Below are positions 1-13,200 of a stretch of 64,000 nt of DNA, piece by piece. The stretch lies in assembly GCA_018902385.1 (NCBI GenBank), contig JABSSW010000002.1, forward strand, positions 62,001-126,000, written 5' to 3'. How positions within the stretch are numbered: position 1 is the first letter of the stretch; each line of letters opens with the position of its first letter. The stretch comes from Physcia stellaris. Lineage: Eukaryota; Ascomycota; Lecanoromycetes; Caliciales; Physciaceae. Position numbers and translations under genes: made by a program. The notes under the pieces are model-generated. The model was not told the DNA's origin. It saw nothing but the letters and a program-made list of their open reading frames with translations, and searched no databases.

Positions 1-24
1 GTCGTTGTTAGCAACGACAGATTT
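1..24 (+). mobile_element. Element B (Ty3/Gypsy), fragment 1: gag interrupted by element A
   Basis: These bases are the visible left edge of B before A was inserted. Removing A together with one copy of the GATTT duplication joins position 24 to 7482 in a single open frame (residues VVVSNDRFNTIENLKK). The 5' LTR of B and most of its gag lie left of the window. Confidence 0.75.
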
Positions 25-219
25 TGTTATGACACAAAAATCAAATTAAATGATATGAACTTAAATCAAATATTCTGACATGACTTTTGACAAGAATTTT
101 GTCGTCATTTCATACTAAATGAGTAATGATCAGGCAATTGATTCGCAATTACTGTACATAAATTGACATTTTGTCGTTCATAATTTCTAAATCAATCAAT
201 TCAGATTTTACGCATAACA
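25..219 (+). repeat. 5' LTR of element A
   Basis: This 195-bp LTR has TGTTATG and CATAACA ends and is matched by 7283-7476 with about ten substitutions and one single-base indel. It is preceded by the target duplication GATTT. The primer binding site just downstream (from about 220) could not be assigned to a tRNA because of mutation. Confidence 0.93.
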
Positions 220-1351
220 ATTGATAACATCATTCAAACGATGATTTGTACGTAAACAAAACGACATCATTTTCTGTTTTTTAACGTATCAGTTTTCGAA
301 CAGTTTTGCACTCTGTATGCAAGTCAACTGTTCATCAGTATTTTTTTCACGATCGCAATCAAAAATTTGATTGTCGTTTGACTGACGTCTCGATCGACAA
401 TCAATCATTCATTTTCATCAACAATCAGTACTCACTTGAAAATGAATCATTCAATCACGTCTTTTCGATTTTCTACAATTTTCAGTAAAAACGACTGATT
501 TTTCTTTCAAATAGTTGAGCATTTCAAGTTTTCGCTTGAATTCGTGTTGTCATCGTTCAATGACGACACATTTGAACGTCAATTCATCATCGAGTTTTTG
601 TCTGATTCGAGCAATTCAATTTAACGATTTCATTTGTCTTTTCATCAACAAATAATTTGCTCAACAAATCTTGAAAATTTCAATTCGTTTCTTTTTTTTT
701 GTTTTGTTTATCATCATTTTATCTCAAATCTCAATACGACACATCATTTTCATTTAAGTCATTTTGATTGTTTTTATATCACAAGTCATTCGCATTGCGT
801 TCGAACTATTCGATTACATCGATACAATTGACTCGATTTATTTTGTCAATACATTTGCAAAAATTACTGTGAACAATATCGTAATTAATTGTTTTAAATC
901 AACATCGTTGTCAATTATTAGTCATTCAGTTTCGACAAACATTGTTTATTCAACAGAATGAATCGTCGACAAAATTCGCTTTCGCAAAAATCTTAAAATT
1001 TTCGTGATCGTCATCGAAACGTATCGAAACAATCAATCATTTTTCGACTGAATTAGTGATCGAATTACGTCATTCATTTCTGATTTAAAATCGACGATTG
1101 CAAATATTTTTTTGATATTTTTTACGTTCATTTTTCGAAAAATTTACGTCGTAAATTTCAAATCATTTCGTCGACGTCGTTTTTTCAACGACGAAATAAC
1201 ATCATAATTTCGCTGAACATCATTTTTCGAAACACAAAAAATATCGAATCTATTTTCGCATTCAATTCAAATATGACGAGCGAAAATAACAATTGACAGA
1301 ACACGAAATTCACGTAACAGCAATGACAAATTTTTCAAACATTGATTACAA

Positions 1352-2935
1352 ATGTTCGAAACGATGTTCAGACAAAATTTCGAAATTCTGTCGAATCATC
1401 AAATTCAATCGAATTTTTTGACAATGATAATGACGTCAAATGAAATGTTCAAAAAACAAAATTTTTCGATTCGTGATACGAAAAGAAAACGCTATCATCG
1501 ACAATTCGATCGAACATTCGAACAAAAATACATATTTTCGAAATGTTCATTTTTACATTGAAAAAATTAAAAATATGACATTGCTCAAAAATGTTGATGT
1601 GATTCGAACAAATTTTTATAATTGCATGCGTGATCACGCGTTACGTTGATACACAAAAATAATCAACGATAATCAAAAACGATTGATCAAACTCGAAAAT
1701 GACGTAAAAAAATGAAAACGTTTGTTGTTGAAACGATACAAAAAATCGTCATTAACAACGTTGACGATCATCACGAAAAAAAAATACACGATAAAAAATG
1801 TTCGTCGACATCGCGAGTCATTCGATTTCGCTGAAATTATAATCAAAAAAATTAAATCGACAATGATGTCAATTTACTCGCAATTGTATTTAATTTACAA
1901 TGAATTGAAATTGAAATTTCAACGAAATTTGATCAAGTCGACAAAAAAAATTACAATGAATGAATTTTTCAACAGCTCGATGATAAAAAGAAAATATGAT
2001 AAAACATTAAAAACAAATATCGTTTTTATCATTCATTCGAAAACGATCGTCGTTTTCAATTCATTTATCGTTTTCAAGTTTCAGTCTCATTCGATTCGTA
2101 TAATATTTTTCTTTCATCAATGAGCGTAGTGATTACGAAAATTTCAATGAATTTTTTCGCAATCACGACAGACGTAATATTCAACTTCGTATCAGTTTGA
2201 CAAGCAAAATAACGTTTACGTTTTTCAACAACAACAACGCTCGTATCAGTCAGACTATTCAAATCGACAGCAATCGACACAAAATATGCAAAAACGCTCA
2301 TACGAAAATCAGCAATATCGATTTCAACAAACGCAACAAAACGAAATTCAAAAAAATCGAAACACGTTCGATTCGCGATTTCAATATTCGCAATTTTTAC
2401 GTTTTAATAATTATTTTGTTGATTTTTCAAACTCATTTTCGTTTTCGTCTAAACAAAATATTTATTTTAATCAGAATGAAACGTTTAATCAAGATGAAAC
2501 ATCATATCGACGAACGTATTTTGCGAAAAAAAAAAAAAACAATTATTCAATCGATAAAAAAATTATCAAAATGATCGCAGCATGAATACTGAAAACGCGC
2601 CAAAAATATCTATGATAAATGATGAATATCATGACGAAAAACATTTCGAAACTCAAAAATTTAATGAAAATTATGTGATTCATGAATCATTCGAATATTT
2701 TGTGAATATTTCAATCAAACAAACAAAAATTTATGCATGCAAACGTTGTCAATCGAAATTTTATTTTAATAACAAATTTCATCGACATCTGCGTTCGTGT
2801 CAGACAATTTCGATTAAATTTAACACATCGTCGACGAAAAATGCTCATAATTATCAAACATTTATCATACAATCAAGCGTCAAAGCAAATACACGATTGA
2901 TCTCGAATTTCGTTCGTGACGTTACGTCACGATGA
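1352..2935 (+). pseudogene. Element A gag remnant with Cys/His finger
   Basis: Gag-like reading frames are low in complexity, rich in basic residues, and broken. A Cys/His finger is visible at 2738-2800: C-x2-C, then a spacer, H-x3-H and a final C. It has the arrangement CKRCQ followed by HRHLRSC. This differs from a classical CCHC knuckle and resembles a C2H2-type finger. The boundaries are approximate because the frame is broken. Confidence 0.6.
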
Positions 2936-3633
2936 AAGCAAACATAAAACAATTTTTTATTGATATGTGCGTCGATATCGAATGCGATGCATTTTTAATC
3001 GATCGTAAATTTCTGATGCAAAAAATATTTGATTACAAAACACATGCGCGACAAATCATGAAATTTTTCAAAATTCGCGACATCGAAAATGTCGTCGTCA
3101 CAACAATTGATCATATTTCATTAATTTTTCGTGTTTTTGAAATTTCGATTGATAACGACGATGCGATCGTCACATTTACGCGACAAATTTACATAATGAA
3201 AAAATTGAAAACAAAAATTTTTCTAAACAATGATATATTGAATTCAAAACAAATGAATATAAATGTAAACAAACAAGTCGTCACTATAGAAAGCTGCAAA
3301 AATATACGAGTTAAATTAAATGTCATTAATGTTGAATCACAAATCAAACGCGTTGTTCGTGCTAACGAAATTATTAAAATTTCAATCAAATCAATTTTTA
3401 CAATTTCATTCAAGTTACGTGACAAAGATAGTTTGCTTATTGAACGCGATTTTATGTTTACGTCAGCACGAATTGAACGATTAAATCAAAATAAAAACGT
3501 GCTTTCACATATCATCGATGCACATACAAAAATCGTTCAAATTCACAACATCAATTCTGAAAATGTTTACATTTTCAAAAATACGCGTTTGAGATTCGTA
3601 CAAAAATACGAAAAAAAAATGTTATTTAATTAA
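2932..3633 (+). pseudogene. Element A retropepsin region (catalytic motif destroyed)
   Basis: An open stretch of 233 codons directly follows the gag region and has the layout of a Ty3/Gypsy aspartic protease. The expected Asp-Thr-Gly active-site triad reads Asp-Ile-Glu near 2971-2982. That is what C-to-T on one strand and G-to-A on the other would produce from ACC/ACT and GGA. The open frame survives by chance, but the enzyme would be dead. Confidence 0.65.
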
Positions 3634-4059
3634 CTCGAAATACGCTCATTTAATTGTTAATGCTCATAAGTTTGTTTTTAGAAATTGATTCAAACAAACG
3701 TTGAAATTTGATGTTTCGATCATGACAATTGACGCAATTATGACGATTAATTATGAAAATTTGCACGATACGATCGCGATTAATTTCGTCGATGCAAATG
3801 TCGATTTTGCGTTCAATTTTGCACGCAATTTTAACGATTTTATTGTTGTAAATTTTAATATTAATGCGAAAAAAATTTTGTTTGTTGAAATTATCGTTTA
3901 CGATAACGTTAACGCTCGAACTAAATTTGCAAACGTTGCGTTGAATTATTCAAAATTATAAAACGACAATGAATTTATCGTGCGAATTTCGAAAAATGAA
4001 TGAATGTCAATTGAATTCAAATTCGACGCGAAAATTGAAACAACAAAAATTTATTTTTC

Positions 4060-4740
4060 GATTTCGCAAATCGAAAATTAATTGATGAAATTTTCGATAA
4101 ATTGCACGCTCAAAATCGCATGAAATATATCAATCAATTCATTTCGCATAATTATTTTGTTTTCGTCGTATGAAAAACAATATTTGAATCGAATAATTCA
4201 AAACGCAAAAATCGAATCGTCGTCGACATACGCGAATTAAACAAAATCATTTTCATCGATTTTTATTCAATGTTTTTTCAATTTGACATTATTGCAATCG
4301 TCGTCGAATGCAAATTCATTTTCGTTTTCGACGCAACGAATTTCTTTTATCAATGATTGATAAAATTTGCAAACAAACATAAATTTATCGTCGTTTCACA
4401 TAAAAAACAAAAACAATTTAACGTGATCGTAATGAATTTCAAAAACTCATCATCATACGTACAACGACGAATCGATTTTATTTTTCGAAATTTTCGCGAA
4501 TTTGTTCGTGTTTACGTAAACGACATTGTCGTTTTCTTCAATATTTTTGAAAAACATATGACTCATTTACATTCGATATTCGAACGATTGAATATTTATG
4601 AAATTAATTTGTCGTCGAAAAAATCGTTTTTCGACTATTTTACGATCGCATTTCTTGATCAGAAAATTGACGTTTTTGATTTCACTATCGCAATCGATAA
4701 ATTGAAAACAATAATCAAATTGAATTTTTTTATATTCTGA
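4060..4740 (+). pseudogene. Element A reverse transcriptase remnant
   Basis: The region encodes the palm and fingers of a Ty3/Gypsy RT, ending near residues SSKKSFFDY. The catalytic YxDD box reads Tyr-Val-Asn-Asp at 4513-4524, so the first catalytic Asp is lost. An in-frame TGA lies where a conserved Trp is expected shortly before 4357. RNase H follows in fragments to about 5460. Confidence 0.8.
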
Positions 4741-5545
4741 AAAATCTGAAAATCTATTTAGATTTAACAAAATGATTACGAGATTTTGTCGCGTTTTATG
4801 TTCAAAAAACGAACGCGTTACAACGTCGCAAAATTCTATTTTTACATCAATTTTCAAACAACAAACAAACGATTCGCAAAATTTATTCGCAAAAATTGTA
4901 ATGAACAATTTTTCAATTGAGAAATTAAAATTATATCGATTATTGCAAGAAATTTTTAACAAAGTCTCATTTTTGATACATTTCAATTTCGATCGAAAAT
5001 TGTACATCGATATCGACGCGTTTAAACGACGCGAATTCGACGCGATAATTTATCATTTTAAAACAAACAGCAATTCAAACAAATTCAAACGTAACGACAT
5101 CGAATTCATTTTATTTTAAACAAAATGTTGAACGAAATCGAAATCAAATATTGATTCATCGAATTCGAAATGTGTGACTTAATATGAATTGTCAGAAAAA
5201 TTCGACATATGATAAAAACAATCAAAAATATCATTGTCGTTTTCACGAATTATGTCGTCAATATTTTTATCGTTAAGCAAATCACGATGAACTCGAACAA
5301 CATCGATAAATTCAATTTTCGTCTCGTTCGTGTTTCAATCTATCTGTTACAGTTTAAATTGAAAATGAAATATAAATCAAAAAAAAATCATGTCGTTTCG
5401 AATGCGCTATCAAAATTAATTTTTGAAAATGAACAAATCGACAAAAATTCAAAAATAAATTTGATCTGAACACATATCATGACGAAATAATCGATTTTTC
5501 GAATAATTTCGACTGTTACGTTTTTCAAAACACTTTTTTATCGCA

Positions 5546-6490
5546 ATGTCGAAAAATTTAAAAAAAAAAAATCAAAAACGAATATCAGAACGAAAAAACG
5601 TGACGAAACATGATCACGATGTTAAAATCGCTGACGATTCGAATGCACGAAAAAAAACAAAATTTGTCGATTCGAAATTTTCAAATCTCGTCGTCGTTCG
5701 AAAACAACGTAAAAATCGAAACGTCAATGAAAAAAAAAATGACGATACGAAATTTATATCAAAAAAACTCAGAACAGAAATCAATTTCGCGATAAATACG
5801 AATAACATTATATATCATGTTGACATTGATTCGCGTCGATCGTGTATATCGATCACAATGAAACGCGAAATATTTCGTTTAATTCACGATCAAAATTATC
5901 ATTCGAAAATTTATCGATGTTATAACAAAATTTTCAATACGTTATACATATTTCGATTTTCGCGAAAAATCAAAAAATACATCGAACATTGTTTTATTTG
6001 TCAATTAACACAAATCAAACGTCATCGATCGTACGAAAAATTAATGTTTATCACATTCGCGTCGCGTTCATTTCATATCATTGCAATTGATTTCATTTTA
6101 ATTATGTTTGATAAAATGAATATTGTTATGTTCGCAACATGTAAACATTTTCGTCGAATTTCATTGATTTTCGACAAAAAAACTTATGAAACGAAAAAAT
6201 GAATCAACGCATTATTGAACAAATTGTTAATAATCGATTGAAATGTGTTTGAAATTATAATTTCAAATCGAAATTTCAAATTCATATCGAATTTTTGACA
6301 AATGTTTTTTATCAAATTAAACACGCGATTGCTAATTTCAATGACATATCATTCGCAAACGAATGATTCGTCAAAACGAATCAATCAAATTGTTGAAATT
6401 GTTATTAAATATTTCGTCATCGAATTTTCGAACATCGATTACATTTTAATTTTTTGCAATTCAAATTCAACTAAACAACACGTTTAACAT
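5546..6490 (+). pseudogene. Element A integrase remnant
   Basis: An HHCC-type zinc-binding region is visible: two His around 5880-5905 and the pair C-x2-C in EHCFICQ near 5990. It is followed by the start of the catalytic core (FHIIAIDF at about 6070). The frame then breaks; a later piece around 6340-6490 (YHSQTNDSSKRINQ) matches the conserved end of the core, where the usual Gly residues are replaced by Asp or Ser. Confidence 0.78.
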
Positions 6491-6559
6491 CGTTACAGAT
6501 TTATCATTTAATGAAATCATATACGAATTCAAAATCAAAAACGCGATATCAAATCTATA

Positions 6560-7197
6560 ATCGCATTTAACACAACAAAAATACAGAATTTGTCAGTTCA
6601 ACGCATGAAATATCAGCGAAAAATTGTCGATGTCACGAATTTTGCGATTGTCAAAATCAAAATATATTATGATTCGCGTCATATTTTTATTCGATTAAAA
6701 CAAAATGAAAAAATTTATTTACAATTCAACAAAAATTACAAACTGTTTAACAAACTAAATTCGAAACTATTTCAACAACGTTGCGAATCATTTCGAATTT
6801 TTGAACGCATCGAACGTCTCGCGTACAAATTGAAATTGTCATCAACATGACGAATTTATTTCGTCGTGTTTATTGCACAACTCGAATCAACATTTGTCGA
6901 AATTGATTTTTACAATCGTTTTCGTTTTCATTATTTTGATTTCATTGAAATCGAAAACGATACGAATCAGTACAAATCTTATGAAATTGAAAAACTAATC
7001 GAAAAGCGAACTAGAAAGTACAACAAAATTCTCGTAACTCAATATTTAATATCAGATGAATCGACTATGAATCGAAATATGACGAATGACGATTCATCTC
7101 CGAATTACAGAATTTTCAAAATCTCATTGAACAATACGAACTCAATCATTCGCAAAACTTTGATGATCGCAACGACAAACGAAAAGCGAAAAAAATA
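6560..7197 (+). pseudogene. Element A integrase C-terminus and chromodomain-like tail
   Basis: Two adjoining frames carry the Ty3/Gypsy integrase C-terminal region (YYDSRHIFI, GDKV-like and QQRC-like segments) and then a chromodomain-like stretch (SYEIEKLIEKRTRKYNKILV). The latter would link the element to chromoviruses. Mutations have removed the usual Trp and Gly residues. Confidence 0.6.
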
Positions 7198-7282
7198 AAT
7201 TGATACATGATATGATTACGCATGATGATAAAACATGAAACTCAATGAAAACATTGATTTTTCTTTTTTTTGATTGACAAAT

Positions 7283-7476
7283 TGTTATGACACAAAATCA
7301 GATTAAATGATATGAACTTAAATCAAATATTTTGACATGACTTTTGACAAAAATTCTGTCGTCATTTCATATTAAATGAATGATGATCAGACAATTGATT
7401 CGCAATTACTGTACATAAATTGACATTTTGTCGTTCATAATTTCTAAATCAATCAATTCACACTTTACGCATAACA
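7283..7476 (+). repeat. 3' LTR of element A
   Basis: This 194-bp copy of 25-219 ends CATAACA and is followed by GATTT (7477-7481), the second copy of the target duplication. The stretch before it is T-rich rather than a clear purine tract. Confidence 0.93.
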
Positions 7477-7481
7477 GATTT

Positions 7482-7775
7482 AACACGATCGAAAACTTGA
7501 AAAAGTTAATTGAAAAAATAAATCAAGAATTTCACAATTTAAAAGATTATCAAGTCGTCAAATTTGAAATATTCATTCGAGCTGATCAATCAATTAATAA
7601 AAAAATTAACGTCAAACTTTTTATTCGCGTTTTCATCTCGTCAATTTTCAAAAGATTTTCGATTTCAAAACTGATCGCGCTTTAAAAATTTTCAAGCAAA
7701 AAATAAAACGTCAACAGATTGTTACAAGTGCGAAACGTTGAATCATTGATCGAAAAATTGTTTAAAATCAAAATC
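7482..7775 (+). pseudogene. Element B gag C-terminus with CCHC zinc knuckle
   Basis: The frame continues from position 24 once A is removed. Positions 7720-7764 encode C-x2-C-x4-H-x4-C (CYKCETLNH, then TGA, then SKNC), a retroviral-type zinc knuckle in which one residue has become a TGA stop. Confidence 0.75.
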
Positions 7776-7891
7776 GACTGTTTTCTATATTCAAAAAATA
7801 TTACGTAAAGAAAAAAACGCTTTGAAAATTCACAACATAATCGATTTTCTGTTCAAAAATTCGATTCAATTAAATCAAATTATCACGAACG

Positions 7892-8530
7892 ATGAAATCA
7901 ACGAAATTAACGACGAATTCTCATTCGAACATGAGTCGAAAAACGTTTAAATTTTTCAAAATCGCGAAGAAAATGTTGTCGATTTCAATAATGTTCAAAA
8001 CATTCAATACGTTCAATAAATTCACAAACAATTCACTAGTCATTCAATGTATATTAGTTTTCGATAAATACGAACACAACGTGCAAACATTAATGAACAC
8101 AAATGTCATTGAATTTGTTTTCATTGATGAAAAAATTGCGCAATTGATTTGTGAAAAATTTCAAATAAATTTTGTAATTCTTTTTTGATTCAAACACGTC
8201 AACGAATTTGACGATCGTTTGACTAAATTTATTATTCATGTCATTTATTTCACATTCATCGTGCAAAATCATTTTGAACTATTTATTTTCATGTTCATTA
8301 CGAAAATAAACGTTCACTTTTTGATTTTGAATAAATCTTGAATGAATTCGCACGACGTGATGCTAAACATGCAAATCGATAAAATTATTTTTAAATCAGA
8401 TCGTTGTATTCATTTCGAAACGTTTAAAAATTTGAAAACGTTTTTGAACATCGACGTTCATCAACGAATATTTATTTATTATTTTTCACATCGTTCGAAA
8501 AGTTTTTCGTATCGATAAATTCGCAGAAAT
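7892..8530 (+). pseudogene. Element B retropepsin region
   Basis: The segment contains LMNTNVIEFVFIDEKIAQ, where the second to fourth residues align with a retropepsin Asp-Thr-Gly in its usual context (Phe-Ile-Asp follows). The Asp is now Asn and the Gly is Asn. Several TGA stops follow. Confidence 0.65.
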
Positions 8531-8979
8531 ATACGATTTTGCAAAAACGTTCATCGTCGAAAACGATTAAAATTCAATCATTTCGTTTTACAATCGAAAA
8601 TTACGATAAAAAAAATGAATTTTTTTCGACGATCGTGTTAGATTTCAATTCTCGATATGTCATTGAAAAAATTGATAAGAAATATTTTTTCGTCAAATTT
8701 TCTAAAAAGAAACGACGTATTAAAATCATACGAAAATTTCAACAATTTACATTCATGAAATTTTCTATTCGAAAATCGAATTTAATCAAAAAATTCATTC
8801 GACGATTTAATCGACGATTTAAAATCACGATTTTCGACAACGAAAAATATGAAAACGATTTAAATTTCGATACATTTTTAAATGTTTTTTTTATCGACGC
8901 GATCGCTTTTCAATTTCTGATCGAATTTAAAAAAAAAAAAAAAAAGTCAAGACGTTTTCGTCGATCATGAAAAAACTAA

Positions 8980-9549
8980 ATGAAATCATTGACAACGTTA
9001 AAAAAATCTAGTTCAAACGAAATTCGATTTCGATATGAATTCAAAAAAACGTTTAAAATTATGAAAACAATCATTGAAAAATTGAAACGTAAAGTTTCTG
9101 ACTTTTTTAAACGATTCGAAAACGTATTCAATTTCAAAAAAATCGACAAATTATTTTTTCACAAACTTTACGATCACAAAATCGAATTGATTGAAAAATC
9201 GACTCAATTGTCTCGAAATCGAATCTATTTTTTATCGTTTAAAAAACTCGAAATTTTACAGAAATATCTTCATGAAAATTTTCAAAAAAAAAATTTATCA
9301 ATTCAAACAAGACACTTTATGTCTCGTTTATTTTGTTCGCTGTCAAATCAAACGATCAATTTCGTTTGTGTGTGAATTATCGAAAATTGAACGTCATAAT
9401 CAGACGCAATAATTATTCTATTTCATTAATCGAAAAATTTTCGCTAAAATTATCGATTGTAAATTTTTGTTCAAACTAAACATCATATCGATTTTCAACA
9501 AACTTCGAATGAATTCACAAAACGAAAATTTTACAATTTTTATATGCTC
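8980..9549 (+). pseudogene. Element B reverse transcriptase, N-terminal half
   Basis: The region encodes the start of a Ty3/Gypsy RT: the YDHKIELIEKSTQLSRNRIY approach region, then a CV-YRKLN-like block split by TGA at about 9374. It is cut at 9549 by element C. The remaining catalytic half is at 16195-16540. Confidence 0.83.
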
Positions 9550-9869
9550 TGTAAGAAATAAGAGTTCAGAATCTCCGAAAGTGCGACTCGCATCCCGTCA
9601 AGCAATTCGATTATCGAAATTCGAATGACTTCGAAAAGAATCAATCTCAATCATTTTACAACTCGATTAACGATAAACTCAACAAACTCATATTGTCAGC
9701 CGAAGTCGACCGAATTCGTACGATTGAATAAATAGAATGTGAATAAAAAGCAATTGCAAAACGTAATCTGTTCTGTAGCGATTAATAAATCAATATATTA
9801 CATTTCAAACTATACATTTCTGATGTCAATAATTCATTAAACTATACTATTTTTAATACGAGTTTTACA
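9550..9869 (+). repeat. 5' LTR of element C
   Basis: This 320-bp LTR, TGTAAG...TTTTACA, is matched by 15875-16194. The two copies differ mainly by transitions, and the 3' copy retains a few GG/CC dinucleotides that the 5' copy has lost. Confidence 0.93.
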
Positions 9870-10159
9870 TTTTAATCGCTATCATATTTCAAAATGATGT
9901 CACTCGTGTATATTTAACAGAATACAGTTTTGTTGTCTCGCATACATCATGTCGAATTCTGATAATGATTTGCTTTTTGAATTTGTCGAAAATGTTGACG
10001 TATTTTTCTGATTGATTTATTACAAGCAACAAATCGAAAAAAATCATAAAAAAAAAATCAAATTGCAAGCTCGAAATATTGAACGTTCAGAAATTTGTAA
10101 TTTCTATTTCATTTGTTTTTATTTCATTTATTTTTGCTTTTGATTTTGTTTGAAAATTT

Positions 10160-11020
10160 TTCGTCATGAAAATTATCGAGACGACATCGAATCAATATGA
10201 AAAAAAAATTACAAAAAGTGAAAAAATATTGCAAACAAATGAAAAGTCAATTCACGCAAAACAACGTGAATCACATGATTCAATTTTCGAATTTAATCAA
10301 AATCGCATACGCTGATATTTATTTTAAGTCAAATAACAATGCGAACAAGTTCTGAAACGCAAAAATCGATTTTCATTCAGACAAGCAATACATTTGAAAC
10401 GAATTCAAGATTTTTTGAAAAACGACATCGAACGAGCAATCACGTTGCAACAGAATTTTTGAGAAAATATCGCAAAGCACAAACAGAATCACAATCAATC
10501 GATTAAAAATTACAATGTCGAACGAATAAGTATGTTTGTTGAACTGAAATTCGAATTCAAATTCACGAAAGCAATGAAATTCAACGATTTTCGCGACGAG
10601 TTACGTCTGAAATTTCGCTGCATGTTTCTTAAGAAAAAGAAGATTTTCACAAAAACGAAACTGTTTGAACGACTCAAGCGTATGAAAGACGTTCAAATTT
10701 TGAAGAAAAAACTCAAAAACTTCAAGAAACGTAAAATCTCGTTCGATATTGACAGCTTTGAAAACGAGAACGAGAAACTCAAAATTACGAAATTCAAAAA
10801 TAAAAAGATCAAAAATATTAACAAAATCAATTCGAATCACGAGCCAGTCAAGCCGAAAAATACTCGAATGTATCGTTGATTCGTCAACGAATTCAAGAAA
10901 ATTCAAAACAAAAATAATTGTATAAATTGTGACAAATCAGATCATCAAATCGAAATCTGCACAAACAAGAAAAACAAAATCATTTTCGCTGATCAGATTC
11001 TTGAGCAATCAAAAAATTAA
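10160..11020 (+). pseudogene. Element C gag with CCHC zinc knuckle
   Basis: A Lys-rich gag-like frame is open at 10532-10879. Just beyond it, 10919-10960 encodes C-x2-C-x4-H-x4-C (CINCDKSDHQIEIC), a zinc knuckle with all four ligands intact. Confidence 0.72.
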
Positions 11021-11299
11021 TCGATTTGATGATTTTCGTTCAAATCGTTAAAAAAAAAGAAATTTTCGAATTTCGATTTCGATACGTCGTTTTCTCAAGC
11101 ATGAGCAAAAATCATGCTAACAAAAAAAAAAAAAAAAACGACGCAAAAAATTTAAAGAATTCGTGATTCGTAAATGCGTCAAAGTCAAAATTAACATATA
11201 AAACGAAAACAAGATCTGAAACGAATCGAAAACAATACTCGATACAAAGACGAAAATTAATCTGATAAATCATGTCTATGCGAAAAAGTTGAATTTTCG

Positions 11300-11700
11300 T
11301 CGTTTTGAAACTCTAGATTGTGATGCAATAACAATTGACAATCATCGCTTGAAAACGTATGACGTCTATTTCGTACAACTCGAAATGTCAGACGTCAAAA
11401 AAACTAATCGCTTTTTCGAAAAATCGTTTCTGATCGTGAATCTGAACTGAGATTTAACGTTAAACATGTTCTGAATACAACTTTCGAAAATCAAAGTGAA
11501 TTGAAACGACGACAGTATCAAGATTTGACGTTGCAAAAAAAAATATTTCATTTTCATCACATGTCGTATCGAGAACATCGAATCAAAACAATTGATCATA
11601 AACGTCATCGATAACGAAATCGAAACGTATTTCATGTTCGTACGAGTGTATATTGACAAACAATTCGACATGCATGAAATGCATGTTTCAAAACGAGTTC
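11300..11700 (+). pseudogene. Element C protease C-terminal region
   Basis: The frame around 11340-11560 reads HRLKTYDVYFVQLEMSD, then a Phe-rich strand and a block with two TGA codons at expected Trp positions. It corresponds to the end of a Ty3/Gypsy retropepsin. It is directly followed by the RT frame. Confidence 0.55.
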
Positions 11701-11749
11701 AAATAAAATCTGTTTTGATTGAAATGAAAAAAAAATTCGATGTCAAAAT

Positions 11750-13200
11750 CATTTTTTTCGATATTTTGAAAACGTATGAAAAACTCGATAGCGAAAATAA
11801 AATTTACGAATTATCGAATTATGATTCAGACGATCATGTTATTGATTTAAAAAAAAACAAAAAATCGTCGCATGAATCAATTTACTTTTTATTCGAAAAT
11901 GAGTTTCGAATATTACGTGTTTACATCGAGAAACATTTAGTTAACGATTTCATTCGATTTTCACAATTTTTTGCAAAAACGTTCATCTTGTTCGTCAAAA
12001 AAAAGAACGATAGTTTACGATTATGCGTGAATTACAAAAATCTTAATGCTTTCACGATAAAGAATAGATATTTTTTATCGTTAATCGATGAGAATTTAAA
12101 TAAATTCAGCAAAATCGTCAAGTATATCAACATTGATTTGATTGCTGCTTATCATCGATTGCGTATCAAGCATGAAAACGAATGAAAAACAATTTTTCGT
12201 ATTCGATATGATCATTTCGAATATAACGTATTTTTTTTCGATTTCATTAACGTTTCGACGACGTTTCAAAATTTCATCAATAAAATTTTAACGACTCGTC
12301 TCGATATTAACGTCATTGTATATTTGAATGATATAATAATTTACTCGATGAACGTCGAAATTCATGTCGACGATATCAAATGAATTTTTGATCGTTTTAA
12401 AAAAAATAAACTATACATTGTTTTTGAGAAATGCAAATGATTCGCTGACGAAATAAATTTTCTTGAATTCGTCGTTTTTTTTCAAAAAATGAAAATGCAA
12501 AACAAGAAAATCGAAACTATTCAACAGTGATTTGTATTTCGCAACGTTTTCGACATCATGCAATTTTTCGACATCGCTAATTTTTATCGACGATTTATTA
12601 AACATTTCAGTAAAATTGCTGAATTTCTGATCGTTATGCTAAAGAAATCGCAAAAATTTCGAAGAAATATTCATAAACGCAAACGAAATCAAAATCGAAA
12701 TCGCAACAAATTATCGAATATTCACATCTTTTTGATCAACGAAACATTGAAAGTTTTCAAACGATTTCGCAAAACATTTATCGAAACATCAATTTTACGT
12801 CATTTCGATTTCGAGCGTGTTATTCGAGTCGAAATCGACGCATTCGACAAAATTTTAGAAATCATTCTATGTCAACAAGACGACGAAAATCATTGACATT
12901 TTGTTGCGTATTTCTCGCGCAAGTTGATTTCGACCGAATGTCATTACGAAATTCATGACAAGAAGTTGTTGATTATTGTGATTTCGTTCAAACAATGAAA
13001 ACATTATTTCGAGAACGCAAAGAAGCAAATTTTTGTTTTTATTGATTATCGCAATTTGAGACAATTTATGATCACAATTAAATTGTTTTCACGTCAGATT
13101 CGATGAATTCAAAAATTGAATCGATATAATTTCTTAATCGATTATCGTTTCGATAAAAAAAATCCTGCTGACGAATTTTCAAAACGATTTGATCACATGA
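11750..13200 (+). pseudogene. Element C reverse transcriptase / RNase H
   Basis: An RT is recognisable from FAKTFILFVKKKNDSLRLCV through the catalytic box, which reads Tyr-Leu-Asn-Asp at 12321-12332 instead of YxDD. FYRRFIKHFSKIAEF (12585-12630) marks the thumb. A FDFERVIRVEIDAF block marks the RNase H start, with its catalytic Asp environment altered. There are multiple TGA stops at expected Trp sites. Confidence 0.82.

Larger units (their letters stand above)
25..7476 (+). mobile_element. Element A: full-length degenerate Ty3/Gypsy LTR retrotransposon
   Basis: The element is 7.45 kb, bounded by LTRs at 25-219 and 7283-7476 that start TGTTATG and end CATAACA (perfect inverted ends). It is flanked by the 5-bp target duplication GATTT (20-24 and 7477-7481). 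The internal order is gag, retropepsin, RT/RNase H, integrase and a chromodomain-like C-terminus, which is Ty3/Gypsy (chromovirus-like) order. All frames are interrupted by stops, mostly TGA, so it cannot be autonomous. The two LTRs are roughly 95% identical by eye, with mostly transition differences. It is inserted into element B. Confidence 0.93.
7477..9549 (+). mobile_element. Element B, fragment 2: gag end, protease, start of RT
   Basis: This is the portion of B between the insertions of A and C. It starts in gag, carries a CCHC knuckle, a protease region and the N-terminal half of an RT that stops mid-codon at 9549. B's coding sequence resumes at 16200, after element C and its duplicated TGCTC. 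Confidence 0.88.
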